This document shows positions 35,862 to 44,679 of a DNA stretch of 64,000 bases, piece by piece. The position numbers and the translations under genes are program-made. Each line of letters opens with the position of its first letter. The stretch's first letter is position 1. The notes under the pieces were generated by a model, which worked only from the letters and a program-made list of their open reading frames with translations, searched no databases and was not told the DNA's origin. The DNA comes from Planctomycetota bacterium (GTDB lineage Bacteria > Planctomycetota > Brocadiia > SM23-32 > JAKLEA01), in the NCBI GenBank assembly GCA_022711755.1, contig JAKLEA010000002.1, positions 1 to 64,000 on the forward strand, read 5' to 3'.

Positions 35862-36554
35862 TCAGGACTTGGGGCCAAGTCCCGCAATCCGCTGGTCCTC
35901 CCTGACAACCTTGCGGGAACCGGTATTCTGTGCCATGGACCAGTCCTGTTGTGACGCAATGCGCTCCAGCTTGTCGAGCAGTCCGAGGGCTTTCGCGCGT
36001 TCATAAATGAGCTGCCACGCGCAGTCCATGTCGGGGTCAACCTCGCACTTTCCGTCGCGGGATCCGCCGCATGGGCCGTTGAAGATGCGCTTGGCGCAGC
36101 GGGTGATCGGGCATATTCCGACAAACTCGCCCAGGCGGCACTGTCCGCATCCCACGCATTTCTCCGTCCATACGCCCTGGGATTCAAGTATGCCTATGAA
36201 CTGGGTGTTCAACCCGGGATAGACGGGGATTTTCGGAAATCTCTCGGCCAGTGTTTGCACGCCCGCGCCGCAACCGAATGAGCAGATGGCGTCATAGCCT
36301 TCCACTCGCGGGGCGAGCAGGTCAATGAAAGCATCCTCGCACTGACGTTCGATGGTGCATTCGTCAACGATCACGTCTTCGCGCCCCGCCAGTTTCAGGG
36401 ACATGCGGAGGGCTGAGCCGATTATGCCGACCTCGCGTTCGCCCCCGGCAAGGCAGACTGTGACACAGGTTCCGCATCCGACCAGAAGGACCCGCTTGTG
36501 GTCCTTTATCATCTCGCGTATCTCGGGAATTTTTTTCCTGTCAGCCACGATCAT
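35862..36554 (-). CDS. metV: MTHFR C-terminal zinc-ribbon-type protein (MetV-like)
   Basis: This 230-residue cysteine-rich protein matches the domain fused or paired to MetF in acetogens (MetV). Cys motifs appear in order: CGTCVTVCLAGG, CTIERQC, SFGCGAG, CVGCGQCRLG and the C-terminal block ICPITRCAKRIFNGPCGGS ending with DMDCAWQ. In Moorella-type enzymes MetV links MetF to the HdrABC-MvhD electron module, and it closes the same kind of gene set here. AGGAG 6 bases before ATG 36554 decides the start, which overlaps the end of the mvhD-like gene by 14 bases. It is the last gene of the twelve-gene operon. Confidence 0.82.
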   Translation of the reverse strand: MIVADRKKIPEIREMIKDHKRVLLVGCGTCVTVCLAGGEREVGIIGSALRMSLKLAGREDVIVDECTIERQCEDAFIDLLAPRVEGYDAICSFGCGAGVQTLAERFPKIPVYPGLNTQFIGILESQGVWTEKCVGCGQCRLGEFVGICPITRCAKRIFNGPCGGSRDGKCEVDPDMDCAWQLIYERAKALGLLDKLERIASQQDWSMAQNTGSRKVVREDQRIAGLGPKS

Positions 36555-37050
36555 GAGAGTCTCCTTTGGCCGATACGTCGGCCTTGACGGCTGCGTCAGC
36601 CTGTAGTTCAAGCTCATTCACTCCGTCCGCCATGCGGTCAGCGGAGAGGCGCAGCGGGCTTGGCCCCAGCCGGACCAGCCTGTTATTCATTTCGACTACA
36701 ATCTCCGCGAAGCGGGGGCCTTCGGCGGAAGAGAGATTGAACATCTCCAGGCGTTCAGGCTCAAGCCCGATTTCCGCAAGTATTTCCTTCGCGCGCTCCA
36801 CGCGGCGGCGCGCACGCAGATTGCCGACCTGGAAATGGCATCCGCCCTCCAGGCAGCCGGCCACCATCACACCGTCCACGCCGCGCTCGAAGGCGGCGAG
36901 TATAAAGTTCACCTCCACCTTTCCCGTGCAGGGAAGGCGCAGGACGCGCACGTTGGAGGAGTAATTCAGGCGCATTGAGCCGGCCATGTCCGCGGCGGCG
37001 TATGCGCAATAATGGCAGCAGAACGCAAGCAGGACGGGTTCGTCGTTCAT
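36541..37050 (-). CDS. mvhD: MvhD-like hydrogenase iron-sulfur (delta) subunit
   Basis: This 169-residue small [2Fe-2S] protein of the MvhD/FlpD family passes electrons between HdrA and its partner dehydrogenase. Cluster-binding Cys are seen in AFCCHYCAYAAAD, LPCTGKVEV and AGCLEGGCHF. The helix RRRVERAKEILAEIGLEPERL is also typical. Its ATG overlaps the stop of the HdrA gene by four bases and its end overlaps metV. It keeps all expected cysteines, unlike the second MvhD-like protein at 51180-51629. Confidence 0.88.
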   Translation of the reverse strand: MNDEPVLLAFCCHYCAYAAADMAGSMRLNYSSNVRVLRLPCTGKVEVNFILAAFERGVDGVMVAGCLEGGCHFQVGNLRARRRVERAKEILAEIGLEPERLEMFNLSSAEGPRFAEIVVEMNNRLVRLGPSPLRLSADRMADGVNELELQADAAVKADVSAKGDSHDRG

Positions 37051-40000
37051 CCTTCACCTCCGGCGCGTTGAGGCTCTTTCCGGACGCCGTCCGGCGCGCT
37101 GCGGAAGCGCGGCGGGGCTACGCCGACGCGCTCAAATTGCATGGCGGGTTCGGCGGCCGGCCGGGTTCCCAACAGGCCGTCCATGGCAGCCAGGACTTGC
37201 GTTTCCATGTAATGCCGAAGGGAGATGGCCCTTGCGGGGCATTCTGAGGCGCAGCTTCCGCAGCCCATGCACACCGCCCCCTGTATCTCGGCCTTGCTGT
37301 CCCGTCCGACCATGGGCGCCATGTAGGGGCACACATGGACGCATGTCATGCAGGAGATGCACTTTGACGAATCCACGAAGGCCGTCTGGCCGCTGACCGG
37401 CATCTCCTTGCGGGACAGGATCGAGGCGGCGCGTCCGGCGACGGCGATGGCCTGGGAAATGGTCTCTGAAATGAACTTTGGCGCGTGCGCCGCTCCGCAG
37501 AGGAACAAACCCTCGCTAGCAAAGTCCACCGGGCGGAGCTTCATGTGCGCCTCCAGGAAGAAACCGTCCGCATTGAGGGGCACGCGAAGCAGCTCCGATA
37601 TCTCCTCCCGCTCCGCGCGCGGCGCGATCGGCGCGGCCAGAACAAGCAGGTCCGCTTTAACCTCCAGTTCGCGCTTCAACGCAGGTTCCCGCGCGGCCAC
37701 CGTAACGCCCGACGCGGCGACGCCGACCTTCGGCGGGGACTCCGGATCGAAACGGACGAACAGCACGCCCTTCTCCCGGGCCTCTTTGTAGGCTGCCTCG
37801 CGGAATCCGTAAGTGCGCATGTCGCGGTAGAGCACCATGATCCGCGCCACGGGATGACTTTCGCGCAGTTGCAGGGCGTTCTTCACCGCCGTGGCGCAGC
37901 AGACGCGGCTGCAGTACGGGCGCGCCTCATCGCGCTGTTCGACGCATTGAATCATCACGACCGTCGCGTTCGGCGGCAGTGACAGCGTCTTCCCGCCCAA
38001 CCGCTCTGAGAGTTCAAGCTGGGTCATGACCTTATCGCTTGAGCCGTAACCATAGGCGGCGGGCTTCTTTTCCGTCGCGCCGGTTGCGACAACCACCACG
38101 CCGTGTTCAATCTCCGAAGAAACGCCTTTCGTATTCAGCGTTGAAGAGAATTCGCCAACGTGTCCGGCCACTTTTACGACCTTCGTTTCCCTGTGGACGG
38201 TAATGCGCGGATTCCCGGTCACTCGCTGTATGGTTTCGGCGAGGAACGCCTGGACGTCCTGGCCGTCGAGCGTCCGGTAAATGCTGCGGGCCGTTCCGCC
38301 AAGTTCCCCGCTCTTTTCAACAAGGTGGACGGGGAAGCCCTGGTCGGCCAGCGCGAGAGCGGCCGTCATGCCGGCCAAGCCGCCGCCAACGACGAGGGCG
38401 GCGTTCCTGACGGGAACGGTTTCTTCCCTCAATGGTTGAAGCGTCGCCGCGCGCGCCACCATCATCCGCACCAGGTCGCACGCCTTCCGGGTCGCCTTTT
38501 CTGCGTCCCCGGCATGGACCCACGAACACTGGTCGCGGATGTTTGCCATCTCGAGCAGGTAGGGATTGAGTCCCGCGTCGCGCAGCGTGTCGCGGAAGAT
38601 AGGTTCGTGCGTTCGCGGCGTGCAAGAGGCTACCACGATGCGGTTCAGGCGCATGTTCCTGATGATTTCCTTCATCAGGTCCTGGCTGTCGTCCGCACAG
38701 GTGTAAGTCTTGTGATCGGCGAATACGACATGAGGCAGTTTACGCGTCTGCTCGACAACCTCCTTAACGTCCACCACTGACGCGATGTTGCTGCCGCAGT
38801 GGCAGACGAAGACGCCTATCCGTGGCGGCTCGTCGGTGATGTCCCGCTCGGGGGGGTAGACTTTCGTTCTCACCTGCGTTCCGCGCGCCGGAGCCAGCAG
38901 CGCCATGGCCTTCCCGGCGGCGGCGCTGGCTTGCATCACGGTGTCAGGTATATCCTTCGGCTCCTGAAACGCTCCGCCGACAAACACGCCGGGCCTGGAG
39001 GTCTCAAGCGGATTCAATTCGGTCGTCTGCGTGAAGCCCCAGCGGTTGAGCGCCACGCCCATTCGTTCGGCCTGTTCACGAAGGCCGGCGCCGGGTTCCA
39101 TGCCCAGGGAGAGAACGACCATGTCGAACTCTTCCTCGGTCTGCTTCATGTCCTCTGAGACGTGGACAAGGCGCAGGTTGCGAGTGCCCGGCATTTCATA
39201 GAGGCGGGAGATGAACGCGCGGATGTATCGCACGCCGAGACGATTTTTAGCCCGGTCGCAGTAACGGTCAAAATCCTTGCCGAAGGCGCGCAGGTCGAGA
39301 AAGAAGACGGTTACCTCCAGTTCCGGCTCGTGCTCCCTGGCCAGTATCGCCTCCTTCGTTGCCGCCATGCAGCAAACGGAGGAGCAGTAATCATTGTCGC
39401 AACCCGTGTCGCGGGAGCCGATACACTGTATGAAGGCCAGCCTTTTGGGCGTCCGGCCGTCGGACGGGCGTCTGATGTGGCCGGCGGTCGGGCCGGAGGC
39501 CGAAAGCACCCGCTCAAACTGCACGTTGCTGACGACGTTGGACGCGAAGCCGAAGCAGAACTCGCCCCGTTGTTTCGCGTCGAAAGCCTCAAACCCCGGC
39601 GTGAGGACCACCGCCCCGACGTTGACGCTGATCCTGGACTCGGTCTGGTCGTAATTAATCGCGCCCCTGCCGCAAACACGCGAGCAAAGACCGCATTCGC
39701 CGGTCTTGAAGTGGACGCAGTTTTCACGGTCAATAACCGGCGCGCGCGGGGAAGCCTGGGGATGGCCAAGGTCAATGCAGGGGCGGGCGCTCAGGCCCTT
39801 GTCAAAGTCTGTAATATGCGGCGTGATTCGGCGGGAGGTTATCCGCTTAAGGTCAATCGCGCCGGTCGGGCAGAGGAAAGCGCAAGCGCCGCATGCCTGG
39901 CACTGGTCGGTCGGCTCTCCGTAAGCCGTCTGCACCTTCCTGATTGCGCCGCGCCCGAACATGCCGATTGCGCCGCGTTTCATAAGGTCGTTGCAGGCCC

Positions 40001-40412
40001 GAACGCACAGTCCGCAAAGGATGCATTTTCCCTGTGGCGACGGCTCGAAACTCGTGGAATTAACGCCGAGGGAGGCGGCGAATTCGGCAAGCTCCTCCGA
40101 ATCAGGGGCCTCGGCCAGCAGCAGTTCAAGAACGACCTGGCGCGACTCCCGGACTGCGGGGGTGTCCGTGCGAACCACCATGTCGCCCTCAATCGGGTGA
40201 CTGCACGAAGCGATGAGTTTCGGGCCTCGCGGGGTGTCGGTCTCCACCATGCAGACACGGCACGCCCCATGGGGCGGCATGCCGCGATAATGGCACAGTG
40301 TCGGGATGGAAAGGCCCATGCGCCGGGCGGCTTCCAGCACGGTGGCGCCGATCTCGACCTCGGCCACGCGCCCGTCTATATTGACAGTGGCTGTTTTTAA
40401 GGATGCTGCCAT
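37047..40412 (-). CDS. hdrA: NuoG-like ferredoxin / HdrA C-half / second HdrA fusion
   Basis: This 1121-residue multidomain redox protein opens with a [2Fe-2S] ferredoxin (1-80; C40, C51, C54, C70). Two [4Fe-4S] sites follow (C130/133/136/140; C171/174/177/181), as in NuoG/HoxU. Residues 200-510 match the C-terminal half of HdrA: the FDKGL...PQASPRAPVID linker, NVGAVVLTPGFEAFD, QCIGSRD and DIPDTVMQASAAAGKA. They lack its FAD Rossmann start. From 530 a second HdrA begins: the CHCG motif (537-540), FAD GGGLAG (676-681), QCVEQRD, then two C-terminal [4Fe-4S] clusters (from about 1025). HdrA is the flavin-based bifurcation subunit. The missing N-half of the first HdrA is in the gene at 42355-43257. 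Confidence 0.88.
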   Translation of the reverse strand: MAASLKTATVNIDGRVAEVEIGATVLEAARRMGLSIPTLCHYRGMPPHGACRVCMVETDTPRGPKLIASCSHPIEGDMVVRTDTPAVRESRQVVLELLLAEAPDSEELAEFAASLGVNSTSFEPSPQGKCILCGLCVRACNDLMKRGAIGMFGRGAIRKVQTAYGEPTDQCQACGACAFLCPTGAIDLKRITSRRITPHITDFDKGLSARPCIDLGHPQASPRAPVIDRENCVHFKTGECGLCSRVCGRGAINYDQTESRISVNVGAVVLTPGFEAFDAKQRGEFCFGFASNVVSNVQFERVLSASGPTAGHIRRPSDGRTPKRLAFIQCIGSRDTGCDNDYCSSVCCMAATKEAILAREHEPELEVTVFFLDLRAFGKDFDRYCDRAKNRLGVRYIRAFISRLYEMPGTRNLRLVHVSEDMKQTEEEFDMVVLSLGMEPGAGLREQAERMGVALNRWGFTQTTELNPLETSRPGVFVGGAFQEPKDIPDTVMQASAAAGKAMALLAPARGTQVRTKVYPPERDITDEPPRIGVFVCHCGSNIASVVDVKEVVEQTRKLPHVVFADHKTYTCADDSQDLMKEIIRNMRLNRIVVASCTPRTHEPIFRDTLRDAGLNPYLLEMANIRDQCSWVHAGDAEKATRKACDLVRMMVARAATLQPLREETVPVRNAALVVGGGLAGMTAALALADQGFPVHLVEKSGELGGTARSIYRTLDGQDVQAFLAETIQRVTGNPRITVHRETKVVKVAGHVGEFSSTLNTKGVSSEIEHGVVVVATGATEKKPAAYGYGSSDKVMTQLELSERLGGKTLSLPPNATVVMIQCVEQRDEARPYCSRVCCATAVKNALQLRESHPVARIMVLYRDMRTYGFREAAYKEAREKGVLFVRFDPESPPKVGVAASGVTVAAREPALKRELEVKADLLVLAAPIAPRAEREEISELLRVPLNADGFFLEAHMKLRPVDFASEGLFLCGAAHAPKFISETISQAIAVAGRAASILSRKEMPVSGQTAFVDSSKCISCMTCVHVCPYMAPMVGRDSKAEIQGAVCMGCGSCASECPARAISLRHYMETQVLAAMDGLLGTRPAAEPAMQFERVGVAPPRFRSAPDGVRKEPQRAGGEG

Positions 40413-40444
40413 TTCATGTCTCTTGCCTGCGCCGCGGGCGCGCG

Positions 40445-42358
40445 TTATTCAGCCGTTACAGCGTCAACCGGGCACACGCTTCTGCATGCGCCGCATTTCG
40501 TGCATGTGGCCTGGGTGATGGCGTGCGGTTTCTTTTTCTCGCCGCTGACGGCTCCGACCGGGCACGCTTCAACGCACTGTCCGCAGCCGATGCACGTTTT
40601 CTCGTCAATCCGGAACTTCACGAGGTTGCGACACACGCCCGCCGGGCACTTCTTCAGGTTCACGTGGGCTTCAAACTCGTCCCTGAAGTAGCGCATGGCG
40701 GTCAGAACGGGATTGGGGGCTGTGCCGCCCAGCCCGCACAACGAGCTGGACTTGATGACCCGCGCCAGTCGCTCCAGCGTCGGCAGGTCTTCCGGCCTGC
40801 CGGCCCCTTCGCAGATGCGCGTCAGGATGCGGAGCATCTGCTTTGTTCCCTCGCGGCACGGCGCGCATTTTCCGCATGATTCATCCGAAGTGAAGGTCAG
40901 GAAGAAGCGCGCGAGGTCCACCATGCAGGTTGATGCGTCAAGCACGATCATGCCGCCGGACCCCATCATGGAGCCGGCTTCGGCAAGCTTTTGGTAATCA
41001 ATCGGCATATCCAGCATGGACGCCGGTATGCAGCCTCCCGACGGCCCGCCCGTCTGGACCGCCTTCAGGGGGCGCTTGCCTGCCATGCCGCCGCCAATGT
41101 CGTAGACCATTTCGCGCAGTGTTATGCCGAGGGGGACCTCGGCCAGTCCGGTGTTCTTGACCGCGCCGACGAGGGAAAAGACCGTCGTGCCCCGATTGCC
41201 CTCCGCCCCGCGGCCCGCGTACCAGGCCGCGCCGCGGCAGAGGATCGCGCTTGCGCTTGCGAGCGTCTTGACGTTGTTGATGACGGTGGGCTTGCCCCAC
41301 AGACCCTGTGATGCCGGGTATGGAGGCCGCGTTCGGGGTTCCCCGGCCCGCCCCTCGATCGAGGCGATCAGGGCGGTCTCTTCTCCGCAGACAAACGCGC
41401 CCGCGCCCTTGCGTATCCTGACACGGAATGAAAAATCGCTGCCGAAGATGTTGTCGCCGAGCAGCCCCATCGCTTCAGCGTCCGCAATGGCCCGCTCCAT
41501 GGTCGTGACGGCCAGCGGATACTCGCTGCGGACGTAGATGAAACCCTCGCGCGCGCCGACGGCCCTCGCGCCGATCAGCATCCCTTCCAGGACGGCGTGC
41601 GGGTCGCCCTCCAGGATGCTGCGGTCCATGAAGGCTCCCGGATCACCCTCGTCGGCGTTGCAGATGAAGTATTTCACGTCGGAGGTCGCCTTTCTGGCGA
41701 ACTCCCACTTTTGCCCGGTCGGGAAACCGGCGCCGCCGCGCCCGCGCAGGCCGGAGTCCGTCATCTCCCGGACAATTTCCTCCGGCGTCATGGCGGTGAT
41801 TGCGCGGAACGCGCCGCGGTATGCCCCCCGGGCGATTGCCTCCGCGATCTGCAGCGGATCAATGGAGCCGCAGTTGCGCAGAATGATGCGCTCCTGGCGG
41901 TGATAGAAATCCACCGCGCTGAATTCGGGGACTTTTAAAAGGCCGTTGGCCGGCTGGGCGTAGCAGTGGCTTGAGCCGGATGCGACATGCGTCTCGCCAG
42001 TGAAGCGGCAGAACGCCGAATCGGGCTTCATGTCGCGCGAAGACGCGTAGGATTCGATCAATTCCCGCATCTTCTTCGCGGTCATGTTGCCGTAGCTGAC
42101 GCGCGGTCCGCCGGGCGGAATCAGGTCCACCAGCGGCTCCCGCCGGCAGAAGCCGATACAGGCCGCGCGCGTCACGGCTGCTTCCAGCCCCAGATTACCC
42201 ACGGTTTCCCGCGCCGCGGCCTCCACATCGCGCGCCCCGGCCGCAATGCCGCAGCTTGCCGACCCAATCATTATCTTCAATCGGTCGGGATAGAGCGTCG
42301 CCAGCCCGGACTCTCCGACGCGATTCAGGTCCTCAATTGTTCGTATCCTGCCGCTCAT
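40445..42358 (-). CDS. nuoF: NuoF-like NADH-binding diaphorase subunit
   Basis: This 637-residue NuoF/HndC/HydB-type protein oxidises or reduces NAD(P)(H) through FMN. The N-terminal thioredoxin-like [2Fe-2S] domain has C36, C67 and C71. Then come the NADH/FMN motifs GRGGAGFPTGQKWEF and CNADEGDPGAFMDR, an SLBB region, and the N3-type cluster site SCGKCAPCREGTKQM with SLCGLG. The C-terminus adds two [4Fe-4S] ferredoxin motifs (CIGCGQCVEACPVGA and CTKCGACRSVCPVDA). This is the layout of bifurcating hydrogenase subunits. Its ATG overlaps the NuoE-fusion stop (ATGA), and the HdrA fusion follows after 32 bases. Confidence 0.9.
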   Translation of the reverse strand: MSGRIRTIEDLNRVGESGLATLYPDRLKIMIGSASCGIAAGARDVEAAARETVGNLGLEAAVTRAACIGFCRREPLVDLIPPGGPRVSYGNMTAKKMRELIESYASSRDMKPDSAFCRFTGETHVASGSSHCYAQPANGLLKVPEFSAVDFYHRQERIILRNCGSIDPLQIAEAIARGAYRGAFRAITAMTPEEIVREMTDSGLRGRGGAGFPTGQKWEFARKATSDVKYFICNADEGDPGAFMDRSILEGDPHAVLEGMLIGARAVGAREGFIYVRSEYPLAVTTMERAIADAEAMGLLGDNIFGSDFSFRVRIRKGAGAFVCGEETALIASIEGRAGEPRTRPPYPASQGLWGKPTVINNVKTLASASAILCRGAAWYAGRGAEGNRGTTVFSLVGAVKNTGLAEVPLGITLREMVYDIGGGMAGKRPLKAVQTGGPSGGCIPASMLDMPIDYQKLAEAGSMMGSGGMIVLDASTCMVDLARFFLTFTSDESCGKCAPCREGTKQMLRILTRICEGAGRPEDLPTLERLARVIKSSSLCGLGGTAPNPVLTAMRYFRDEFEAHVNLKKCPAGVCRNLVKFRIDEKTCIGCGQCVEACPVGAVSGEKKKPHAITQATCTKCGACRSVCPVDAVTAE

Positions 42359-43257
42359 TCAAAGGTCTCCAGGATGCCGGCGACCTTGTCCAGTTTCACC
42401 TTCCCGAAGGTCACTCCGTCAATCCGCATGGCCGGCGCCAGGGCGCAACAGCCGATGCACCGAACCGTGCGGAGCGTGAAGCGTCCGCCCTTGTCCGTGC
42501 CGCCCGCGGGGGCGCCTGTCTCCTTTTCAAGACGCTCCAGGAGTATTCCTGAACCCCTCACGAAGCAGGCCGTGCCGAGGCAGACTTCGACCACGTGCCG
42601 CCCAACCGGCTCCATGCCGAAGGCGTTGTAGAAGCTTGCCACGCGACAGACCTCGGCCAGCGGCGTTTCAAGGCGGACTGACAGAGCTTCAAGGATCGGG
42701 CGGGGCAGGTAGCCGCAGCGTTCGTTCGTTTCGTGCAGCATCTGGATCAGCGGCGCGGGATCGTCCGAATGCCTTGCCAGCGACTCCTCCAGCCATGCCC
42801 GATCTTCCGCGCTGATATCCGCGCCGGGGCGGAAGGATGGCGTCGCTTCCGGGACGTTGCGCACTGGGCATTGGGTCCAGCACTCGCCGCAGCCGGTGCA
42901 TTTCTCAATGTCCACCCCGCGCGGACGTTGCGTCACCTCCGCAGTGAAGTTTCCGGCCTGCCCTTCAAGGCGGGAGAGGTTGGACAACGTCATAAGCTCA
43001 ATATTGTGATCCCGCGCGAAACTCACCAGTTTCGGGGAGATGATGCATGTGGCGCAGTCGCCCGTCGGAAATGTCTTATCCAGCCTTGCCATGCCGCCGC
43101 CCACGCTCGGGCCTTCCTCAACGACGTAGACATGGAAGCCCGCTGCGGAAAGGTCAAGGGCCGCCTGAATGCCGGCAATGCCCGCGCCGACAACCATCAC
43201 CGATCCGCAAAGCTCCGGTTCGGCGGCTTCGACTGTCGTATTCCTGTTATCAGTCAT
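42355..43257 (-). CDS. HdrA N-half fused to NuoE-like [2Fe-2S] protein
   Basis: This is an unusual 300-residue fusion. Residues 18-135 are the FAD-binding first half of HdrA: VMVVGAGIAGIQAALDL, GGGMARLDKTFPTGDCATC, ISPKLVSFARDHNIEL and the cluster site CTGCGECWTQCP (C120, 123, 126, 130). The sequence then switches to a complete NuoE: LIQMLHETNERCGYLP, VCRVASFYNAFGMEP, and cluster ligands C226, C231, C267 and C271. The HdrA part stops exactly where the HdrA C-half in the gene at 37047-40412 begins, so the two probably assemble into one HdrA with a NuoEFG module in between. The gene is coupled by ATGA overlaps to hdrB and nuoF. Confidence 0.88.
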   Translation of the reverse strand: MTDNRNTTVEAAEPELCGSVMVVGAGIAGIQAALDLSAAGFHVYVVEEGPSVGGGMARLDKTFPTGDCATCIISPKLVSFARDHNIELMTLSNLSRLEGQAGNFTAEVTQRPRGVDIEKCTGCGECWTQCPVRNVPEATPSFRPGADISAEDRAWLEESLARHSDDPAPLIQMLHETNERCGYLPRPILEALSVRLETPLAEVCRVASFYNAFGMEPVGRHVVEVCLGTACFVRGSGILLERLEKETGAPAGGTDKGGRFTLRTVRCIGCCALAPAMRIDGVTFGKVKLDKVAGILETFE

Positions 43258-44120
43258 CTTGCGGCTCCAGCAAGCAACTTGTCCGCGCCGACCGTCAGGG
43301 CCTCGAGGCCCACGTCCTTCTCCGACAATCCAAGGGCGATGCCCAGCAGTTGCGTGACGTAGAGGACCGGAAGGGTCGGGAAGTCTCCATGCGCTTTTCG
43401 CGCGTCATCCTGGCGAAGATCAAGATTCATCTGGCAGAGGGGGCAGGCGACGGCGACGCAGTTTGCGCCCGCCAGCGCCGCCATGGAGAGGATCCGGTGA
43501 ACAAGCCGGTTGACAACATCGTTGTTCGTGATGGCCAGGCTTGCGCCGCAACACTCCGTCTTGAACGGCCATTGGACTGTCTCGGCCCCGGCAAGCTCCA
43601 GCAGTCCGTCCATGCACGAGGGATGTTCCGGATCGTCGTACGCGACAATGCCGGGCGGGCGGGATAGCAGGCATCCGTAGTAGCAGGCGATGCGCAGACC
43701 GCGCAGCGGACGCTTTATCCGGCTGCTGATGACGTCGCGTCCGACGTGGTTGACGAGGACATCAAGTATGTGATGCACGGCGACGCCGCCGTCATACGGC
43801 TTTTCCGTCAGTTGCTCGGCGCGTTTCCGGGATTCGGGATCGTTCTGAATCCTGTGGTTGGCGGCCCTGAGCCGGGAGTAACAGGCGGCGCAGGCGGTCA
43901 TGACCGGCGCGCCCATCGCCCCGGCCTTCTGCAGGTTCAGCGCCGGCAGCGCCAGCGCCAGGCCTTCGCTAGACGAGTGAGCCGGGGTCGAACCGCAGCA
44001 GACCCAGCCGGGTATCTCCTCCAGCCTGATGTCCAGCGCCTTGAACAGCGCCCGGGCGGACTTGCCGAAGTCCCACGCGGTGGCCTCCATGCTGCAACCC
44101 GGGAAGAAGGCGTATCTCAC
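43254..44120 (-). CDS. hdrB: Heterodisulfide reductase subunit B
   Basis: This 288-residue HdrB protein has both CCG domains that bind non-cubane [4Fe-4S] clusters. The first has C9 in FPGCSME, C41-C42 in VCCGSTPAHSS and ACAACYSRL (C77, C80). The second has YYGCLLSRPP, ECCGASLAITN (C190-C191) and ACPLCQMNLDLRQ (C226, C229). In methanogens it reduces CoM-S-S-CoB; in bacteria its substrate is often unknown. Next to MetF/MetV it may serve only as an electron conduit or act on a thiol/disulfide. ATG 44120 overlaps the hdrC stop by four bases. Confidence 0.93.
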   Translation of the reverse strand: MRYAFFPGCSMEATAWDFGKSARALFKALDIRLEEIPGWVCCGSTPAHSSSEGLALALPALNLQKAGAMGAPVMTACAACYSRLRAANHRIQNDPESRKRAEQLTEKPYDGGVAVHHILDVLVNHVGRDVISSRIKRPLRGLRIACYYGCLLSRPPGIVAYDDPEHPSCMDGLLELAGAETVQWPFKTECCGASLAITNNDVVNRLVHRILSMAALAGANCVAVACPLCQMNLDLRQDDARKAHGDFPTLPVLYVTQLLGIALGLSEKDVGLEALTVGADKLLAGAAR

Positions 44121-44677
44121 CTCTCCTCCTCCTTTCGCGCGTTGCGGAAGACCTTGCGAACCTCCCCCGCGCTCCGGCTGCGATTGGGCAGCAGGGGCAG
44201 TTTGGACTTCTTCATCAGCTTCGGTGCCTTGTCCATGTCGCGGAACAGGTCCATGCTGCGCAGTTTGTAGATCGCCATCATCTCAAGCTCGAAGACGCGC
44301 CCGTGCCTCCTGACGCTGCCGAGGAACGACCTGTGGAAATGCCTGCCGCGGGCCTTGTCCGGCAGGGCGGCCTTGCGCTCGACCGCCATCATGCGCAGAA
44401 CGTCCATGACGCCGGCCACGTCAATGCCCATCGGGCAGCGCGCGCTGCACGTCTGGCACGACGCGCAAAGCCAGATGCCTCGCGAGCCGAGCAGCTCCTC
44501 CTCCATGCCCAGGTGGATCATCCGCATTGCCTGGCTGGACAGCAGATCGGTCTCCGGCCCTATCGGGCATCCGCTGGAGCATTTATGGCATTGCAGGCAG
44601 GAGCTTACGCGGGCGCCGGAACGGGCCTCAACCTCCCGCATGAACTTCTCTCCCGCCCATTGCAGTTTCTCAGTCAT
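44117..44677 (-). CDS. hdrC: Heterodisulfide reductase subunit C
   Basis: This 186-residue ferredoxin-like subunit carries two classic [4Fe-4S] motifs: CLQCHKCSSGCP (C27, 30, 33, 37) and CASCQTCSARCP (C71, 74, 77, 81). It would relay electrons from HdrA to HdrB. The C-terminal third is basic with no further motifs. It starts 2 bases after the stop of the glutaminase-GXGXG gene and overlaps hdrB by four bases, so the Hdr and Glt genes are translationally continuous. Confidence 0.93.
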   Translation of the reverse strand: MTEKLQWAGEKFMREVEARSGARVSSCLQCHKCSSGCPIGPETDLLSSQAMRMIHLGMEEELLGSRGIWLCASCQTCSARCPMGIDVAGVMDVLRMMAVERKAALPDKARGRHFHRSFLGSVRRHGRVFELEMMAIYKLRSMDLFRDMDKAPKLMKKSKLPLLPNRSRSAGEVRKVFRNARKEEER

Positions 44678-44679
44678 GT

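Noticed and set aside
39162..40400. Long open frame (412 codons) on the plus strand across the HdrA fusion gene
   Set aside because: It is antisense to well-motifed Fe-S domains. High GC content keeps opposite frames open; the translation has no recognisable domain.
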